From: Paenibacillus artemisiicola
GTDB taxonomy: Bacteria > Bacillota > Bacilli > Paenibacillales > Paenibacillaceae
DNA: 64,000 nt
NCBI RefSeq assembly: GCF_017652985.1
Contig: NZ_JAGGDJ010000001.1
Span: forward strand, 682,001-746,000
Reading direction: 5' to 3'
Shown: positions 16,518-25,249 of the stretch, piece by piece
Layout: each line of letters starts with the position of its first letter
How positions within the stretch are numbered: position 1 is the first letter of the stretch
Notes under the pieces: model-generated
Told to the model about the DNA's origin: nothing
Database searches by the model: none
The model's input: only the letters and a program-made list of their open reading frames with translations
Position numbers and translations under genes: made by a program

Positions 16518-17420
16518 CTATCCTTTAATGGCGCCTATCGTGAGCCCCTTAACGAAGAACCGTTGAAAGAACGGGAACACCAACAGCATGGGTCCCGCCG
16601 ATAGAACGGCAACCGCGAATTTTGCCGACGTCTTCGGAAAATCCCCCATGTCCACATTGAGCGAAACCATGGCCGTGGCGAATTCGGGACGCGACGTGAT
16701 GAAGTCAAGCGTGTTCATGGTCCTTACGAGCAGCAATTGCAGCGGCACCAGCTGTTCATTGTTAATGAAGAGCAGCGCGTTGAACCATTCGTTCCAATAG
16801 TTAAAGAGAATGAACAGTCCCAGCGTAGCCAGCGCCGGCTTCGAGAGCGGAAGAATCATCTTCATGTAGATCAGCCACTCGCGCGCTCCCTCCACCTTCG
16901 CCGACTCGATGATCTCCGTCGGAATTTTGGACATGAACCCCTTCATGATTAGCACATAGAACGGACTTAGCAATCCTGGGATGATAAGTGCCCATATCGA
17001 ATTTTTTAACTGCAGAATCTGAGTCACGAGAATGTAGAAAGGTACAAGACCGCCGTTAAACAGCATCGTGAAGAACACGTAGAACGAGGTCGCCCGCTGC
17101 AGCCCGTAATCCTTCCTCGACAGCACGTACCCCATCGTGGAGGTCAGAATCAGACTGATGCAGGTGCCGATGACGGCGACGAGGATCGTCACGCCGTAGG
17201 CGCGAAGGATGGTGTCCGGCGTTTTCAGAAAGTAATGATAAGCCCGGACGCTGAACTGATCCGGAATGAGGCGAAAGCCGTTATGCAGGATCGACTGTTC
17301 GTCGGAAAACGAGATGATGATGACGAGCGCGAACGGAACGAGCATCACGATCGTGATCAGGATAAATACGGCATGGATGATCAACTGACTCCATACCGCC
17401 TTGGTCGACTTGGTTGCCAC
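16518..17420 (-). CDS. Carbohydrate ABC transporter permease, LplC type
   Basis: 300 residues from a GTG at 17420, 9 nt after AAGGAGG and 15 nt after the stop of the first permease. Six hydrophobic segments are visible (residues about 12-35, 75-97, 110-130, 140-165, 185-210, 265-285). The EAA loop that contacts the ATPase reads VEGAREWLIYMKMILPLSKP, and the C-terminus FVKGLTIGAIKG is typical of the LplC/YteP-partner branch. Inner membrane half-channel partner of the 17436-18353 permease, importing whatever the flanking binding lipoproteins deliver. Confidence 0.92.
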   Translation of the reverse strand: MATKSTKAVWSQLIIHAVFILITIVMLVPFALVIIISFSDEQSILHNGFRLIPDQFSVRAYHYFLKTPDTILRAYGVTILVAVIGTCISLILTSTMGYVLSRKDYGLQRATSFYVFFTMLFNGGLVPFYILVTQILQLKNSIWALIIPGLLSPFYVLIMKGFMSKIPTEIIESAKVEGAREWLIYMKMILPLSKPALATLGLFILFNYWNEWFNALLFINNEQLVPLQLLLVRTMNTLDFITSRPEFATAMVSLNVDMGDFPKTSAKFAVAVLSAGPMLLVFPFFQRFFVKGLTIGAIKG

Positions 17421-17435
17421 GGCTTGTTTTCCTCC

Positions 17436-18353
17436 TTAGAACAGCGAATTGTCCTCATTGAATCGTCTTACGGTGAAATTCGCGACGACGACCAGAACGA
17501 AGCCGACGAACGACTGGTACAACCCGACGGCGGAAGCCATGCTGACGTCGGCAATTTCGCTAAGCGCCCGATAGATGTACGTATCGATAATATCCGTCGT
17601 CGCGAACGTCATCCCGTTGTTGTTCGGGATAAAATAGTGCAGACCGAAGTCGCCCCGGAACATGTTGCCGATACTGAGAATTAGCAGAATGATAATCAGC
17701 GGCGTCAGCTGGGGAATCGTAATGTTCGTCACCATCTGCATCCGCTTCGCGCCGTCTATCCGGGCTGCTTCGTACAGCTCGCCGTCAATGCCGAGAATGC
17801 CGGCGTAGTACACCATCGCCGAGAAGCCGATCGCTTTCCACAAGTGCACGATATTCAGAATGTAAGGCCAGTACTTCGCTTCGAAATACCATTGGATCTT
17901 TTCCATTCCGGCCGAAGCCAGCCAGCTGTTGATGAAGCCGTTGTCGTGGTCGAGGAACGCCAGCGTGATGTAGCTCATGACCACCCACGACAGGAAAAAG
18001 GGCAAAATCAACGCGGTCTGATACACCTTGAGCCACTTTTTCGCGATTTCATTGAGCAGGATGGCTACGGCGAGCGCCGCGATCGTGGTCAGCGCCATGT
18101 AGCCCAGGTTATACAGCACGGTATTGCGGGTGATACGGAGTGCCGTCTCCGTTTTGAATAGAAACTCGAAGTTTTTGAAGCCGATCCATTCGCTGCCCAG
18201 AATTCCCTTGTCGTACCTATAATTCTTAAAAGCGACCATGACCCCGAACATCGGGATGTACGACATGATAAAAATATAGATCACTGCGGGGAGCGAGAGG
18301 GTAAACAGTTCGATGTTCCTGCCGAAAAACCGGATTGCCTTCTTGCGCTTCAT
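17436..18353 (-). CDS. Carbohydrate ABC transporter permease, LplB type
   Basis: 305 residues; the ATG at 18353 follows AAGGAGG by 10 nt. The N-terminus (MKRKKAIRFFGRNIELF) and first membrane segment with SYIPMFGVMVAFKNY are typical of LplB-like permeases. The EAA loop reads YEAARIDGAKRMQMV, followed by ITIPQL. Six membrane helices are expected. It is the first gene of the transporter operon; a degenerate form of the shared palindrome lies about 110 nt upstream at 18465-18487. A strong terminator separates it from the upstream second binding-protein gene. Confidence 0.92.
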   Translation of the reverse strand: MKRKKAIRFFGRNIELFTLSLPAVIYIFIMSYIPMFGVMVAFKNYRYDKGILGSEWIGFKNFEFLFKTETALRITRNTVLYNLGYMALTTIAALAVAILLNEIAKKWLKVYQTALILPFFLSWVVMSYITLAFLDHDNGFINSWLASAGMEKIQWYFEAKYWPYILNIVHLWKAIGFSAMVYYAGILGIDGELYEAARIDGAKRMQMVTNITIPQLTPLIIILLILSIGNMFRGDFGLHYFIPNNNGMTFATTDIIDTYIYRALSEIADVSMASAVGLYQSFVGFVLVVVANFTVRRFNEDNSLF

Positions 18354-18464
18354 GCGATGTCTTCCTCCTTGCCTGCGACGATTGGATTGGCCTGCTTGCC
18401 TGAGATCAAGATAGCTAAAATTCCATCTTTAAAACAGTGTAAAAACTGTACTTTTATCGCCGCG

Positions 18465-18487
18465 TTGAGTAGACGATCTGCATTTTT
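18465..18487 (-). promoter_or_regulatory. Degenerate copy of the shared palindrome upstream of the transporter operon
   Basis: The right half CGATC TGCATTTTT (18474-18487) matches the AGATC TGCACTTTT of the strong sites except for two bases, while the left arm TTGAGTAGA keeps only the AGT core and final A. A minus-strand TTACACT (18442-18436) lies 22 nt downstream instead of 18. Weak on its own; supported only by its position upstream of a gene set that belongs with the other sites. Confidence 0.3.
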
Positions 18488-18558
18488 CTAACCGCAAGTT
18501 GCCCGGGCTGCGGAATGCCGCGAGGATCCGAGCTTGGAGACAGACGGCGGAAACGACT

Positions 18559-18606
18559 AAAATGGCCGAGAACCGCACGGTGTGGTTTGCACCGTCGTTC
18601 TCGGCC
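18559..18606 (-). terminator. Strong terminator after the second binding-protein gene
   Basis: A long GC-rich hairpin: GGCCGAGAAC arms plus a nested CGGTG/CACCG stem around a short loop, spanning 18564-18606. On the minus strand it is followed by ATTTTAG, on the plus strand by CTTTTAG. It ends the transcript of the gene stopping at 18633 and separates it from the permease operon. Confidence 0.85.
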
Positions 18607-18632
18607 TTTTAGCCCTGTCTATCGATCGGGGT

Positions 18633-20159
18633 TCATTTCTTTCCCTTCGCCTTCAGCCATTCGTCCAGCTGCCTCTGTTTCTCCGCCCTTATCCTTTCGC
18701 TTCCGGCCCTATTCAACTTTTCTTTGTAGATCGGCAAATACTTCTCCGGATCGACCGTTCCGGTGGCGAGCGCCGCGTAATACTCGTCGTTAACCGCTTT
18801 CACGTTGGCGAGCTCCGCCTTTAGATCGTCGGTTCGGAACACGAAGTCGTAGTATGGGGATACCTCCGCCTCATTGTTGATGCGTTCGGTCTGTTCGATC
18901 TTGTCCGCCGGCGCCCCCTCCGGCAAATATTCGTTGCGAATATTACCGAATACCCAATCCGTGTTCGTGAAATACCCGGAATCCGGAATCAGCTTGATGT
19001 AGTTGCCGGCCGCTCGCGTATAATGCTTGCCTTCGATCCCGTACACGAGCGTATTATAGAGCTGCTTATCGGTGTTCACCAGCTCAAGCAATTGCATCGC
19101 CTTGTCCGGATGCTTCGACGTCCGGCTGATCGCGTTCATCGAGCTGGCCGCGCCGGTAAACGACGGCTTCGCCAGCGGAACGAGCACGACGTCGAATCCG
19201 CCGTCACCGGCCTTGAACTCCGCTTCGGAGCCCGGTTTTCCCGTAAAATCGAACCAAACGGCCGTGTTGCCCTTATTGTAGACATCCGACACGTTATTCA
19301 GCGTCGCGGCGTTTTGATTAATATACCCTTTGTCGTACCAGGCGTGGACCAAAGCGAAGTTCTGCCTCATCTCCGGCGTGACATCGGGAAGAACGCGGTT
19401 GGTCGAATCGTTGCGATACACGGACGCGCGCCAATCAATGCCGTAGATATGGGACGTATAGAAGCCCCTTGTCGTGCCGAAAGGAACGATGCCCGGCTCT
19501 CCTTCCTTCAGCTGCTTTAAGAAAGGCTCGATATCGTCAATCTTACGGATCGTGCCGAGATCAAGCTTATATTTATCGACGAACCGCTTCTGAATGATCA
19601 AGCTCGGACGCGTAGCGGCAATTTGGTAGTTCGGCACGGCAAGCTGCTTGCCGTCCAGCCGGCCGTCGTTCCAGAATCGCGGAGACATCGACGCCTTCAG
19701 CTTCCGTCCGTCGCGTTCAAGCAGCTCGTCCAGCGGCTGGAACACGCCCTTCCGGGCATTGGCGTCCCAGGGGAACAACCAGTTCGACGTCCAGATGATA
19801 TCCATCGGATCGCTTGCCGCCACGAGCGTATTCAACTTCTGCTCGTAGTTCTCAAAGTCTACGGGCTGCAATTTGACCTTCGCATGAATCTGGTCCGCGA
19901 TCAGCCTATTGACCTCGTCGTTCACCAGCTGCAAGTCGGCGTTCGCCTTGTTCTGCGGGTAATACCAAATTAACTCGTCCAGACCCGTGCCGCCGTCGCC
20001 GTCCGCCTGCTGCGACTTCGCGCAACCGGTCGCGAAGAGCAGCAGGAACATGGCTGCGCCTACAATAGCAATCCGCCTAAAACGATGTCCGGGTACCCTG
20101 CCCCGGAATTGCCTGACGTGTATCTTGTTTAAGGCCATTCTCCCCTCTCCCACCGGCAC
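18633..20159 (-). CDS. CUT1 ABC transporter substrate-binding lipoprotein (copy 2)
   Basis: 508 residues. A GTG at 20159 has GGAGG 5 nt upstream; an ATG at 20138 also has a close GAGGGG, so either may be used. The signal peptide carries basic residues (GHRFRRIAIV) and the lipobox LLFATGC. The mature sequence parallels the 14817-16394 lipoprotein throughout (LIWYYPQNKAN, GIVPFGTTRGFYTS, AVWFDFTGKPGSE, QRQLDEWLKAKGKK), with sharpest differences in the middle of the ligand region. It has its own terminator and no adjacent permease upstream, so it probably feeds the same permease pair with a second ligand or serves as a sensor partner. Confidence 0.9.
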   Translation of the reverse strand: MPVGEGRMALNKIHVRQFRGRVPGHRFRRIAIVGAAMFLLLFATGCAKSQQADGDGGTGLDELIWYYPQNKANADLQLVNDEVNRLIADQIHAKVKLQPVDFENYEQKLNTLVAASDPMDIIWTSNWLFPWDANARKGVFQPLDELLERDGRKLKASMSPRFWNDGRLDGKQLAVPNYQIAATRPSLIIQKRFVDKYKLDLGTIRKIDDIEPFLKQLKEGEPGIVPFGTTRGFYTSHIYGIDWRASVYRNDSTNRVLPDVTPEMRQNFALVHAWYDKGYINQNAATLNNVSDVYNKGNTAVWFDFTGKPGSEAEFKAGDGGFDVVLVPLAKPSFTGAASSMNAISRTSKHPDKAMQLLELVNTDKQLYNTLVYGIEGKHYTRAAGNYIKLIPDSGYFTNTDWVFGNIRNEYLPEGAPADKIEQTERINNEAEVSPYYDFVFRTDDLKAELANVKAVNDEYYAALATGTVDPEKYLPIYKEKLNRAGSERIRAEKQRQLDEWLKAKGKK

Positions 20160-20375
20160 TCCGACCTCCGCTGCATTTCCTCTCTTCGATTATAACTTGA
20201 TCTCCTCCGAGTGGACATAACACGTTCGGCCGATCCGATTTTTGGAGCAAGAGGTACATCGTGTTGGCGCTGCTGTTATTCCCGCGAGCGGAACATTCAA
20301 GGATTAAAGACTGGCTTCTTTCCGGCGTCTTCCGGATTTGTTGAGGGGCCAAGCGGAAGTAACGGTGTGTTGCCT

Positions 20376-21341
20376 TTACGAATATAGATCCGTGCTTAAG
20401 TATTTCAATCCGGAATCATTAATCGTCAGTACGATGCGTGCCCCCTTCTCTCGCGACTTCAGCAGCCGCAGGGCTGCGGCAACGTTAGCCCCGGAAGAAT
20501 AACCCGCAAAAATTCCCTCTTCGCGCGCTAATCTCCTGCATGCTTCAATCGCCTCCTCATCGGTAACCGTCAAGAAGTCGGCGATCAAGCTCCGATCAAT
20601 CAACGGCAGCGCGATGCTATAACCGCCGCCTTGCAGTCTATGGCTCGGATTGGTCTGCGCTCCGCCCGCCAGATAAGGCGCCCCTTCCGGTTCTACCAAA
20701 TAGCTGCGAATGGCAGGGTTATAGGCATGCAGCCGTCCGGCACAGCCGGCAAACGTTCCGCCGCTTCCCGCAAAGTCAAGAAACACGTCGAATTCGCCGC
20801 TCGTTTGCTCCCATATCTCTTCTGCCGTATGCAGCTCATGCGCGAGTAAACTTCCTCGATGATGGAATTGATCCGCACGGAATGCGCCGCGTTTTTGAAC
20901 GATATGAAGCGTTTCCGCTTCGACGAGCGCAAGATCCTCGCCGGACACTTGACCGGGAATCGAACCCGCTGCTTGTTCTATCAGTACGACCTCAGCTCCC
21001 AGCGCGCGCATCATCCGCGCCCTCTCCATCGAATTGCCTTTTGACATCACCGCAACAAACGGGTACCCTTTCACCGCGCAGACGATAGCAAGCCCGGTTC
21101 CGGTATTGCCGCTAGTCAGCTCCACGACGGTCTGACCGGGCGCAAGCGTGCCGTCCAGCTCTGCTTCTTCTATGATTTGAAGGGCAATCCGGTCTTTCTT
21201 GCTGAAGCCGGGATTGAGGTATTCGAGCTTGGCATAAATATCCCCGTCTAATTCCCTGGTTAACCGGCTCAATCTAACCATTGGCGTGTTTCCGATCGCT
21301 TGATGAGCGCCGTCCAGAATTTTTCCGCGGTAGTCGATCAT
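20376..21341 (-). CDS. Cysteine-synthase family PLP-dependent enzyme
   Basis: 321 residues; ATG at 21341 preceded by AAGGAG and 7 nt. Fold type II PLP motifs: the Schiff-base lysine in NPGFSKKDRIA (Lys49), the carboxylate-binding loop TSGNTG (76-81), the phosphate-binding glycine loop GSGGTFAG (about 175), and YSSGAN near the C-terminus. In typical cysteine synthases the first motif is NPGGSVKDR, so the F and K substitutions next to the lysine set it apart. No CBS or ACT domain. It lies 24 nt behind a nitrilase-family gene in a GH36 operon, an odd setting for cysteine synthesis, so a beta-replacement or elimination on another substrate should be considered. Confidence 0.85.
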   Translation of the reverse strand: MIDYRGKILDGAHQAIGNTPMVRLSRLTRELDGDIYAKLEYLNPGFSKKDRIALQIIEEAELDGTLAPGQTVVELTSGNTGTGLAIVCAVKGYPFVAVMSKGNSMERARMMRALGAEVVLIEQAAGSIPGQVSGEDLALVEAETLHIVQKRGAFRADQFHHRGSLLAHELHTAEEIWEQTSGEFDVFLDFAGSGGTFAGCAGRLHAYNPAIRSYLVEPEGAPYLAGGAQTNPSHRLQGGGYSIALPLIDRSLIADFLTVTDEEAIEACRRLAREEGIFAGYSSGANVAAALRLLKSREKGARIVLTINDSGLKYLSTDLYS

Positions 21342-21365
21342 TGCTCCGCTCCTTCTTGGGCTTAT

Positions 21366-22316
21366 CTAACGCTCTATTCGCCCAGGCATGTACCGGGCCT
21401 CTTCCGATCGACGGAAATAATCATCCATCAGCTCCAGGCCGAATTCCGCCATAATCTCTTTCACGGTTACGTCCTCGGATTCGCTGGTCAATAGTACGCA
21501 GCCCAGAAATCCAGGGTCGTGAATGTTGACTTTCGTCCCGTACTTCTGCTTAATCTTGAGGAAATGCGCGCCGTTTTCATCAATATGAATAACCGCATAA
21601 TCCAAATTAACTTTGGCTGTAGTAAAAGAGTAGTAATTTGTGCTCTGCGCCGCCACCTCTCCCAGCGGCGTTATTACTGTGCAAGGCAAGCCCGATATGG
21701 AGCCGGCAAAATAAGATCGGCAGGAATACGCCCAATAATTCTGCATCATCCCGCCATGATACATGGAAGGAAAGACGATGACATCCGGCTTCGCTTTCGC
21801 ATATTGCTCCCGAAGCCCGTCAAAATTCAAATCAAAGCATATCGCTGCCGCCACTCGCCCAAAATCGCATTCAAAGATGGGCGCTTCCTTCCCGTAAAGA
21901 ATCGCGTTCTTGTCAAATTCATCTGGAACCAGATAGTTTTTATGGTAAGCTCCCATTACTTGACCTTCGCGATCAATTAACTGCATCGCGTTGCGCCAGC
22001 TGCCGTCCTCCGCTTCTATATGCGCGGGGTACGTGATATAACAGCGGTGCTGCCTCGCAACGCCTGCCAGATAATCGCGGATTTGAAAGCTACGAACCTT
22101 GTAATACGCTAATCTCCGATCTTGCGGGAACTTCCTTTGATCCGGCCTGTCACAGGCTTCATGCAGAACGATCAAATCCGGGCGATCCGGAAGCACCTGG
22201 TCCAACTGGTGCTGCCAGTGTTGAATCATCTGTTCCACCGCTTCTTGGGCAGGCGTATCTGCCTCGATAACCAAAGGTCTCGGTCCTAAACAGCTTATCG
22301 TCACATACTTCGCCAT
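21366..22316 (-). CDS. Carbon-nitrogen hydrolase (nitrilase superfamily)
   Basis: 316 residues from the ATG at 22316, 7 nt after GGAG; a longer frame from 22337 lacks a site. The catalytic triad is visible in order: Glu in LIVLHEACD, Lys in AYHKNYLVP, Cys in AAAICFDLNF. The superfamily hydrolyses amides, carbamoyl groups or nitriles and acts in the cytoplasm. It lies 30 nt after the GH36 gene and 24 nt before the cysteine-synthase-like gene, forming a three-gene operon under the 24281-24303 palindrome. The substrate is unknown; the context suggests an amide- or carbamoyl-bearing sugar or a product of its breakdown, which is a guess. Confidence 0.85.
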   Translation of the reverse strand: MAKYVTISCLGPRPLVIEADTPAQEAVEQMIQHWQHQLDQVLPDRPDLIVLHEACDRPDQRKFPQDRRLAYYKVRSFQIRDYLAGVARQHRCYITYPAHIEAEDGSWRNAMQLIDREGQVMGAYHKNYLVPDEFDKNAILYGKEAPIFECDFGRVAAAICFDLNFDGLREQYAKAKPDVIVFPSMYHGGMMQNYWAYSCRSYFAGSISGLPCTVITPLGEVAAQSTNYYSFTTAKVNLDYAVIHIDENGAHFLKIKQKYGTKVNIHDPGFLGCVLLTSESEDVTVKEIMAEFGLELMDDYFRRSEEARYMPGRIER

Positions 22317-22346
22317 AGACGCTCTCCGCCTTATCAATAAATAGAA

Positions 22347-24227
22347 TTAGGACTCGGATACCCACCAAGCCTTCGCTGTATGAGGCTCCATCATGATTTC
22401 TCCCGCCTCTAAACGATTGACGGGTTGCCCCGTCCAAAATTCTTCGTGGGATCCTTTCAATCCGGCAAACGGATGCGGCAGCTTCTTGGGCCTATAATCA
22501 TCGCTGAGATTGAATATCGCCAGCAGTTTGCGGCCAGCCCCCTCGGCAACCACGATCGGCAAATCGTCCCCATCGTAATCGAAAAGATTCATCGGCACGC
22601 CTCGTCCGACCAGCTCCTGAAGAACCGTGCTCAAGAGCGCCACGCCCGCTTCATTTAGATGATTGAGCGCGTCGCCGAGAACCATATCGCCGCCGGTGAC
22701 GTAGCAGGCAAGCAGCAGCGTCTGCGCTTCTGCCAGATTCATCTCGCGGCCGGCATACCAATTCGCACCCGAATGCCACGGTCTTTTGGGTAAGCGCCGA
22801 CTTAGCTGGATATCGTCCGTGGTGCTTCCGCACCTGACGATCGCGAAATCGGGATCGGTATTCCCGATCGTTCCTTGCATCCACCAGCGAGCTAGCATAG
22901 ATCTTATATTTTGCCGGATGTGACTCCAATAATGGTGGATGTCTCCCGTCGTTCTATGGGAATCGGCAATGCCGATGACCGCCTCGTAAGGGGCGCCGCA
23001 TGCCAGAAGGTATGCATCCTCTCCTATTGCACGCCGAATAAGACGGAATAGTTCACGAAGCATGCCGGCTGGCGTGATGTCGTCACGCGCGAACCGGGAA
23101 GCGCCTAGCAGCATCTGCGTAAAATCACACTTGAAGTAGGTAAAGCCCGCTCGCCGCAATTGGGTGTATATCGTAAATAAATGCTCCTGCACCTCAGGAA
23201 CGGTGATATCGAGTTGAGCCATGGAGCCGTATCCAAGACTTACCAGATAAGGATTACCGGCTTCATCGTTGACAAACCAATTCGGATTCTCCCTGTATAA
23301 GGAGGTATTGCCATGCACCATGAGCGGAGCCGTCCAAATCCCGGGTTCGAATCCAGCCTCGCGAATCGCTTCGCATAGCGTCTTCAGCCCGTCGGGAAAC
23401 TTCCATCCCGCGTCCCAAATCCCCCACTGGCACTGGTAACCTTCATCAATGACGATATAGCGCATGGCGTCTGCGAATCGTTCCCGAGCAGCGACGGTAT
23501 TCCGGGTAATATCGCGCTGCGTAACAGCCCCGGCGTAATAATCCCAGGAGTTCCAGCCGGTTATGCGCGGTTTGCTCAACAAGGATCGGGGAAGTCGATA
23601 TCGAATGAACTCCCCATATTGGTCCAGCAAGCTAATCCCATCTATCCCGTGAAGCAGGATTAGGTGGGCCAGCGCCACCTCGCTTTTCGCCGCGATCCGT
23701 CTAGGCGAGGTTAACTGCACGCTGATGCCGAAGGCCCCGTCCCGGTGCGCGCTTTCATGCAGAATCGGGAAGCTGACGAAACAATCCTCATATGGCGGCA
23801 AAGCCCCTAGCAGCCACGCTTCGCCAGGCCGCCTGCGGGACAACACGGTTACCATGGCAGAGGGTTCGGCAGGGTCGGACCAGTCGCCCGGACGATGCAC
23901 GGGGCGTACTCCCGCAAGTTGTTCGAAACATGGAGAATGATGAAGTTGAACATAATTCCTGGCATCCAGATATGGAGAAACAGGAAGCGGTTTCCATTGC
24001 AAGCTGACCTTGCGCAAATGAACGTCATGAACGCCGGTATTTTGAACCTTCAAGCTCCGGATCTGATCTTCACTCGTAATCGTGACAGCCAAATCATCCC
24101 ATCGCCAGGTCTGCATGCCGTTCTCCGCATCTTCCTCCCTATGGGCGCTGCCACAGTCCAACGTACGATCGAAGCATTCGATCCGCAATGTAAGACGATT
24201 AAATTGAAACTGATCGCGTAGTTGCAA
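22347..24227 (-). CDS. GH36-type alpha-galactosidase (melibiase family)
   Basis: 626 residues from a TTG at 24227, preceded by GGGGGG and AAGGGC; the longer open frame would run into the operator and is rejected. An N-terminal beta-supersandwich (about 1-225) leads into a TIM barrel with GWNSWDYY and the catalytic nucleophile Asp in FTYFKCDFTQ; RTTGDIHHYW probably holds the acid/base Asp. It is shorter than the about 720-residue standard GH36 enzyme and has no signal peptide, so it works in the cytoplasm on imported alpha-galactosides or alpha-N-acetylgalactosaminides. First gene of the GH36-nitrilase-PLP operon, 54 nt from the shared palindrome. Confidence 0.85.
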   Translation of the reverse strand: MQLRDQFQFNRLTLRIECFDRTLDCGSAHREEDAENGMQTWRWDDLAVTITSEDQIRSLKVQNTGVHDVHLRKVSLQWKPLPVSPYLDARNYVQLHHSPCFEQLAGVRPVHRPGDWSDPAEPSAMVTVLSRRRPGEAWLLGALPPYEDCFVSFPILHESAHRDGAFGISVQLTSPRRIAAKSEVALAHLILLHGIDGISLLDQYGEFIRYRLPRSLLSKPRITGWNSWDYYAGAVTQRDITRNTVAARERFADAMRYIVIDEGYQCQWGIWDAGWKFPDGLKTLCEAIREAGFEPGIWTAPLMVHGNTSLYRENPNWFVNDEAGNPYLVSLGYGSMAQLDITVPEVQEHLFTIYTQLRRAGFTYFKCDFTQMLLGASRFARDDITPAGMLRELFRLIRRAIGEDAYLLACGAPYEAVIGIADSHRTTGDIHHYWSHIRQNIRSMLARWWMQGTIGNTDPDFAIVRCGSTTDDIQLSRRLPKRPWHSGANWYAGREMNLAEAQTLLLACYVTGGDMVLGDALNHLNEAGVALLSTVLQELVGRGVPMNLFDYDGDDLPIVVAEGAGRKLLAIFNLSDDYRPKKLPHPFAGLKGSHEEFWTGQPVNRLEAGEIMMEPHTAKAWWVSES

Positions 24228-24255
24228 GCCCTTCCCCCCATTCGTACACACATCC

Positions 24256-24303
24256 AACGTAAACCGGAAGGCAAACAAAAAAAAGTGCAAGATCTGCACT
24301 TTT
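24256..24303 (-). promoter_or_regulatory. Palindromic operator with -10-like element upstream of the GH36 operon
   Basis: The best copy in the window: AAAAGTGCA (24281-24289), spacer AGATC, TGCACTTTT (24295-24303), with all nine arm positions pairing. Minus-strand TTACGTT (24262-24256) follows after exactly 18 nt, matching the sites at 3547-3594 and 11075-11122. Flanking TCTCTA on the outer side is also shared with the 3572 copy. The GH36 start codon is 54 nt away. Confidence 0.7.
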
Positions 24304-24361
24304 CTCTATTAAGGCATCAAATGTTGAAAACTCTTCCTGCTAATTGCCAGAGATATAAGTA

Positions 24362-25105
24362 TTAGTGAGCGGTGTAACCCCCATCGATCACCAAGTTGCA
24401 TCCCGTTACAAATTCATTTTCACACAAGAACACGACTGCGTGTGCAATTTCAGATGGATGACCCAGGCGACCGATCGGATGCCGGGCAACAAGTCCAGTA
24501 TAATAGTCACCGAGCGTATCTCGATTAACCATTCCCGATTCTACATATCCTGGACAAACCGAATTAACGCGAATGTTATGCTTTGCATATTCAAGTGCTA
24601 AACTCTTGGTCAAACTATTAACTGCCCCTTTGCTTGCATTATATGCAAATGCACCCGGTTGCCCGACAAGCCCTAAAACCGATGCCGTATTCACGATGAC
24701 GCCGCCGCCGGTTTTCAGCATTTCGCGAATAGCATATTTAGCGCCAAAGAACACCCCGTCTTGATTGACTGCAATTACGTTCTGATAATCCGAATAGGAC
24801 AGTTCATGCGCAGCCCCTTGAGCTCCAATGCCCGCATTATTAATCATAATATCTAATCGGCCATATTTTTTAATCGTTTCCGTAACCATATGTTCCACCG
24901 ACTTTTCGTCTGCTACGTTTACTGGAACAAAATACGCCTCGGCACCGCGTTCAAAACGTTTTTTTTCAATCTCCATGCCTGAAGGCTCATTCAAATCGGC
25001 TAGTACCACTTTTGCGCCTTTTTCGATAAAAGCTCTTACAGTCGCTAATCCAATCCCGCTTGCTCCGCCCGTAACGATTGCAACCTTTTCATTTAAATCC
25101 ATCAT
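24362..25105 (-). CDS. SDR family oxidoreductase
   Basis: 247 residues, classical short-chain dehydrogenase. Cofactor motif TGGASGIG (about 13-20), NNAG at about 90, Ser in NTASVLG, and catalytic YNASK near 156; an Asp in VVLADLN favours NAD(H). Residues such as VNQDGVFFGAKYAI and IDGGYTAH resemble glucose 1-dehydrogenase and sugar-acid dehydrogenases. The start has only a weak site (AAGAAAGCGAG), and either of two adjacent ATGs (25105 or 25102) may be used. It stands alone between the GH36 operator and a gene-poor stretch. A role in sugar oxidation is plausible given the neighbours but not shown. Confidence 0.88.
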   Translation of the reverse strand: MMDLNEKVAIVTGGASGIGLATVRAFIEKGAKVVLADLNEPSGMEIEKKRFERGAEAYFVPVNVADEKSVEHMVTETIKKYGRLDIMINNAGIGAQGAAHELSYSDYQNVIAVNQDGVFFGAKYAIREMLKTGGGVIVNTASVLGLVGQPGAFAYNASKGAVNSLTKSLALEYAKHNIRVNSVCPGYVESGMVNRDTLGDYYTGLVARHPIGRLGHPSEIAHAVVFLCENEFVTGCNLVIDGGYTAH

Positions 25106-25249
25106 ATTTTGATTAACTCGCTTTCTTAAGGTCTTTGTTTCCTCTTTACTCCGATTGTTAGCTCTCTACGTTGTGAAGCGGCAACCATTCGGGTGCACAT
25201 CTCAAAGTTAATTATCTTAATACAAAGGTATAAGATGCTAATCCCTGTG

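Noticed and set aside
24228-24299. Longer N-terminus for the GH36 protein
   Set aside because: It would start inside the operator and upstream of the -10-like element; a TTG at 24227 has a good ribosome binding site.
24281-24303. Reading the shared palindromes as rho-independent terminators
   Set aside because: The copy at 3572 lies between divergent gene starts where nothing ends, stems are AT-rich, and all copies keep a fixed distance to downstream starts and -10-like elements.
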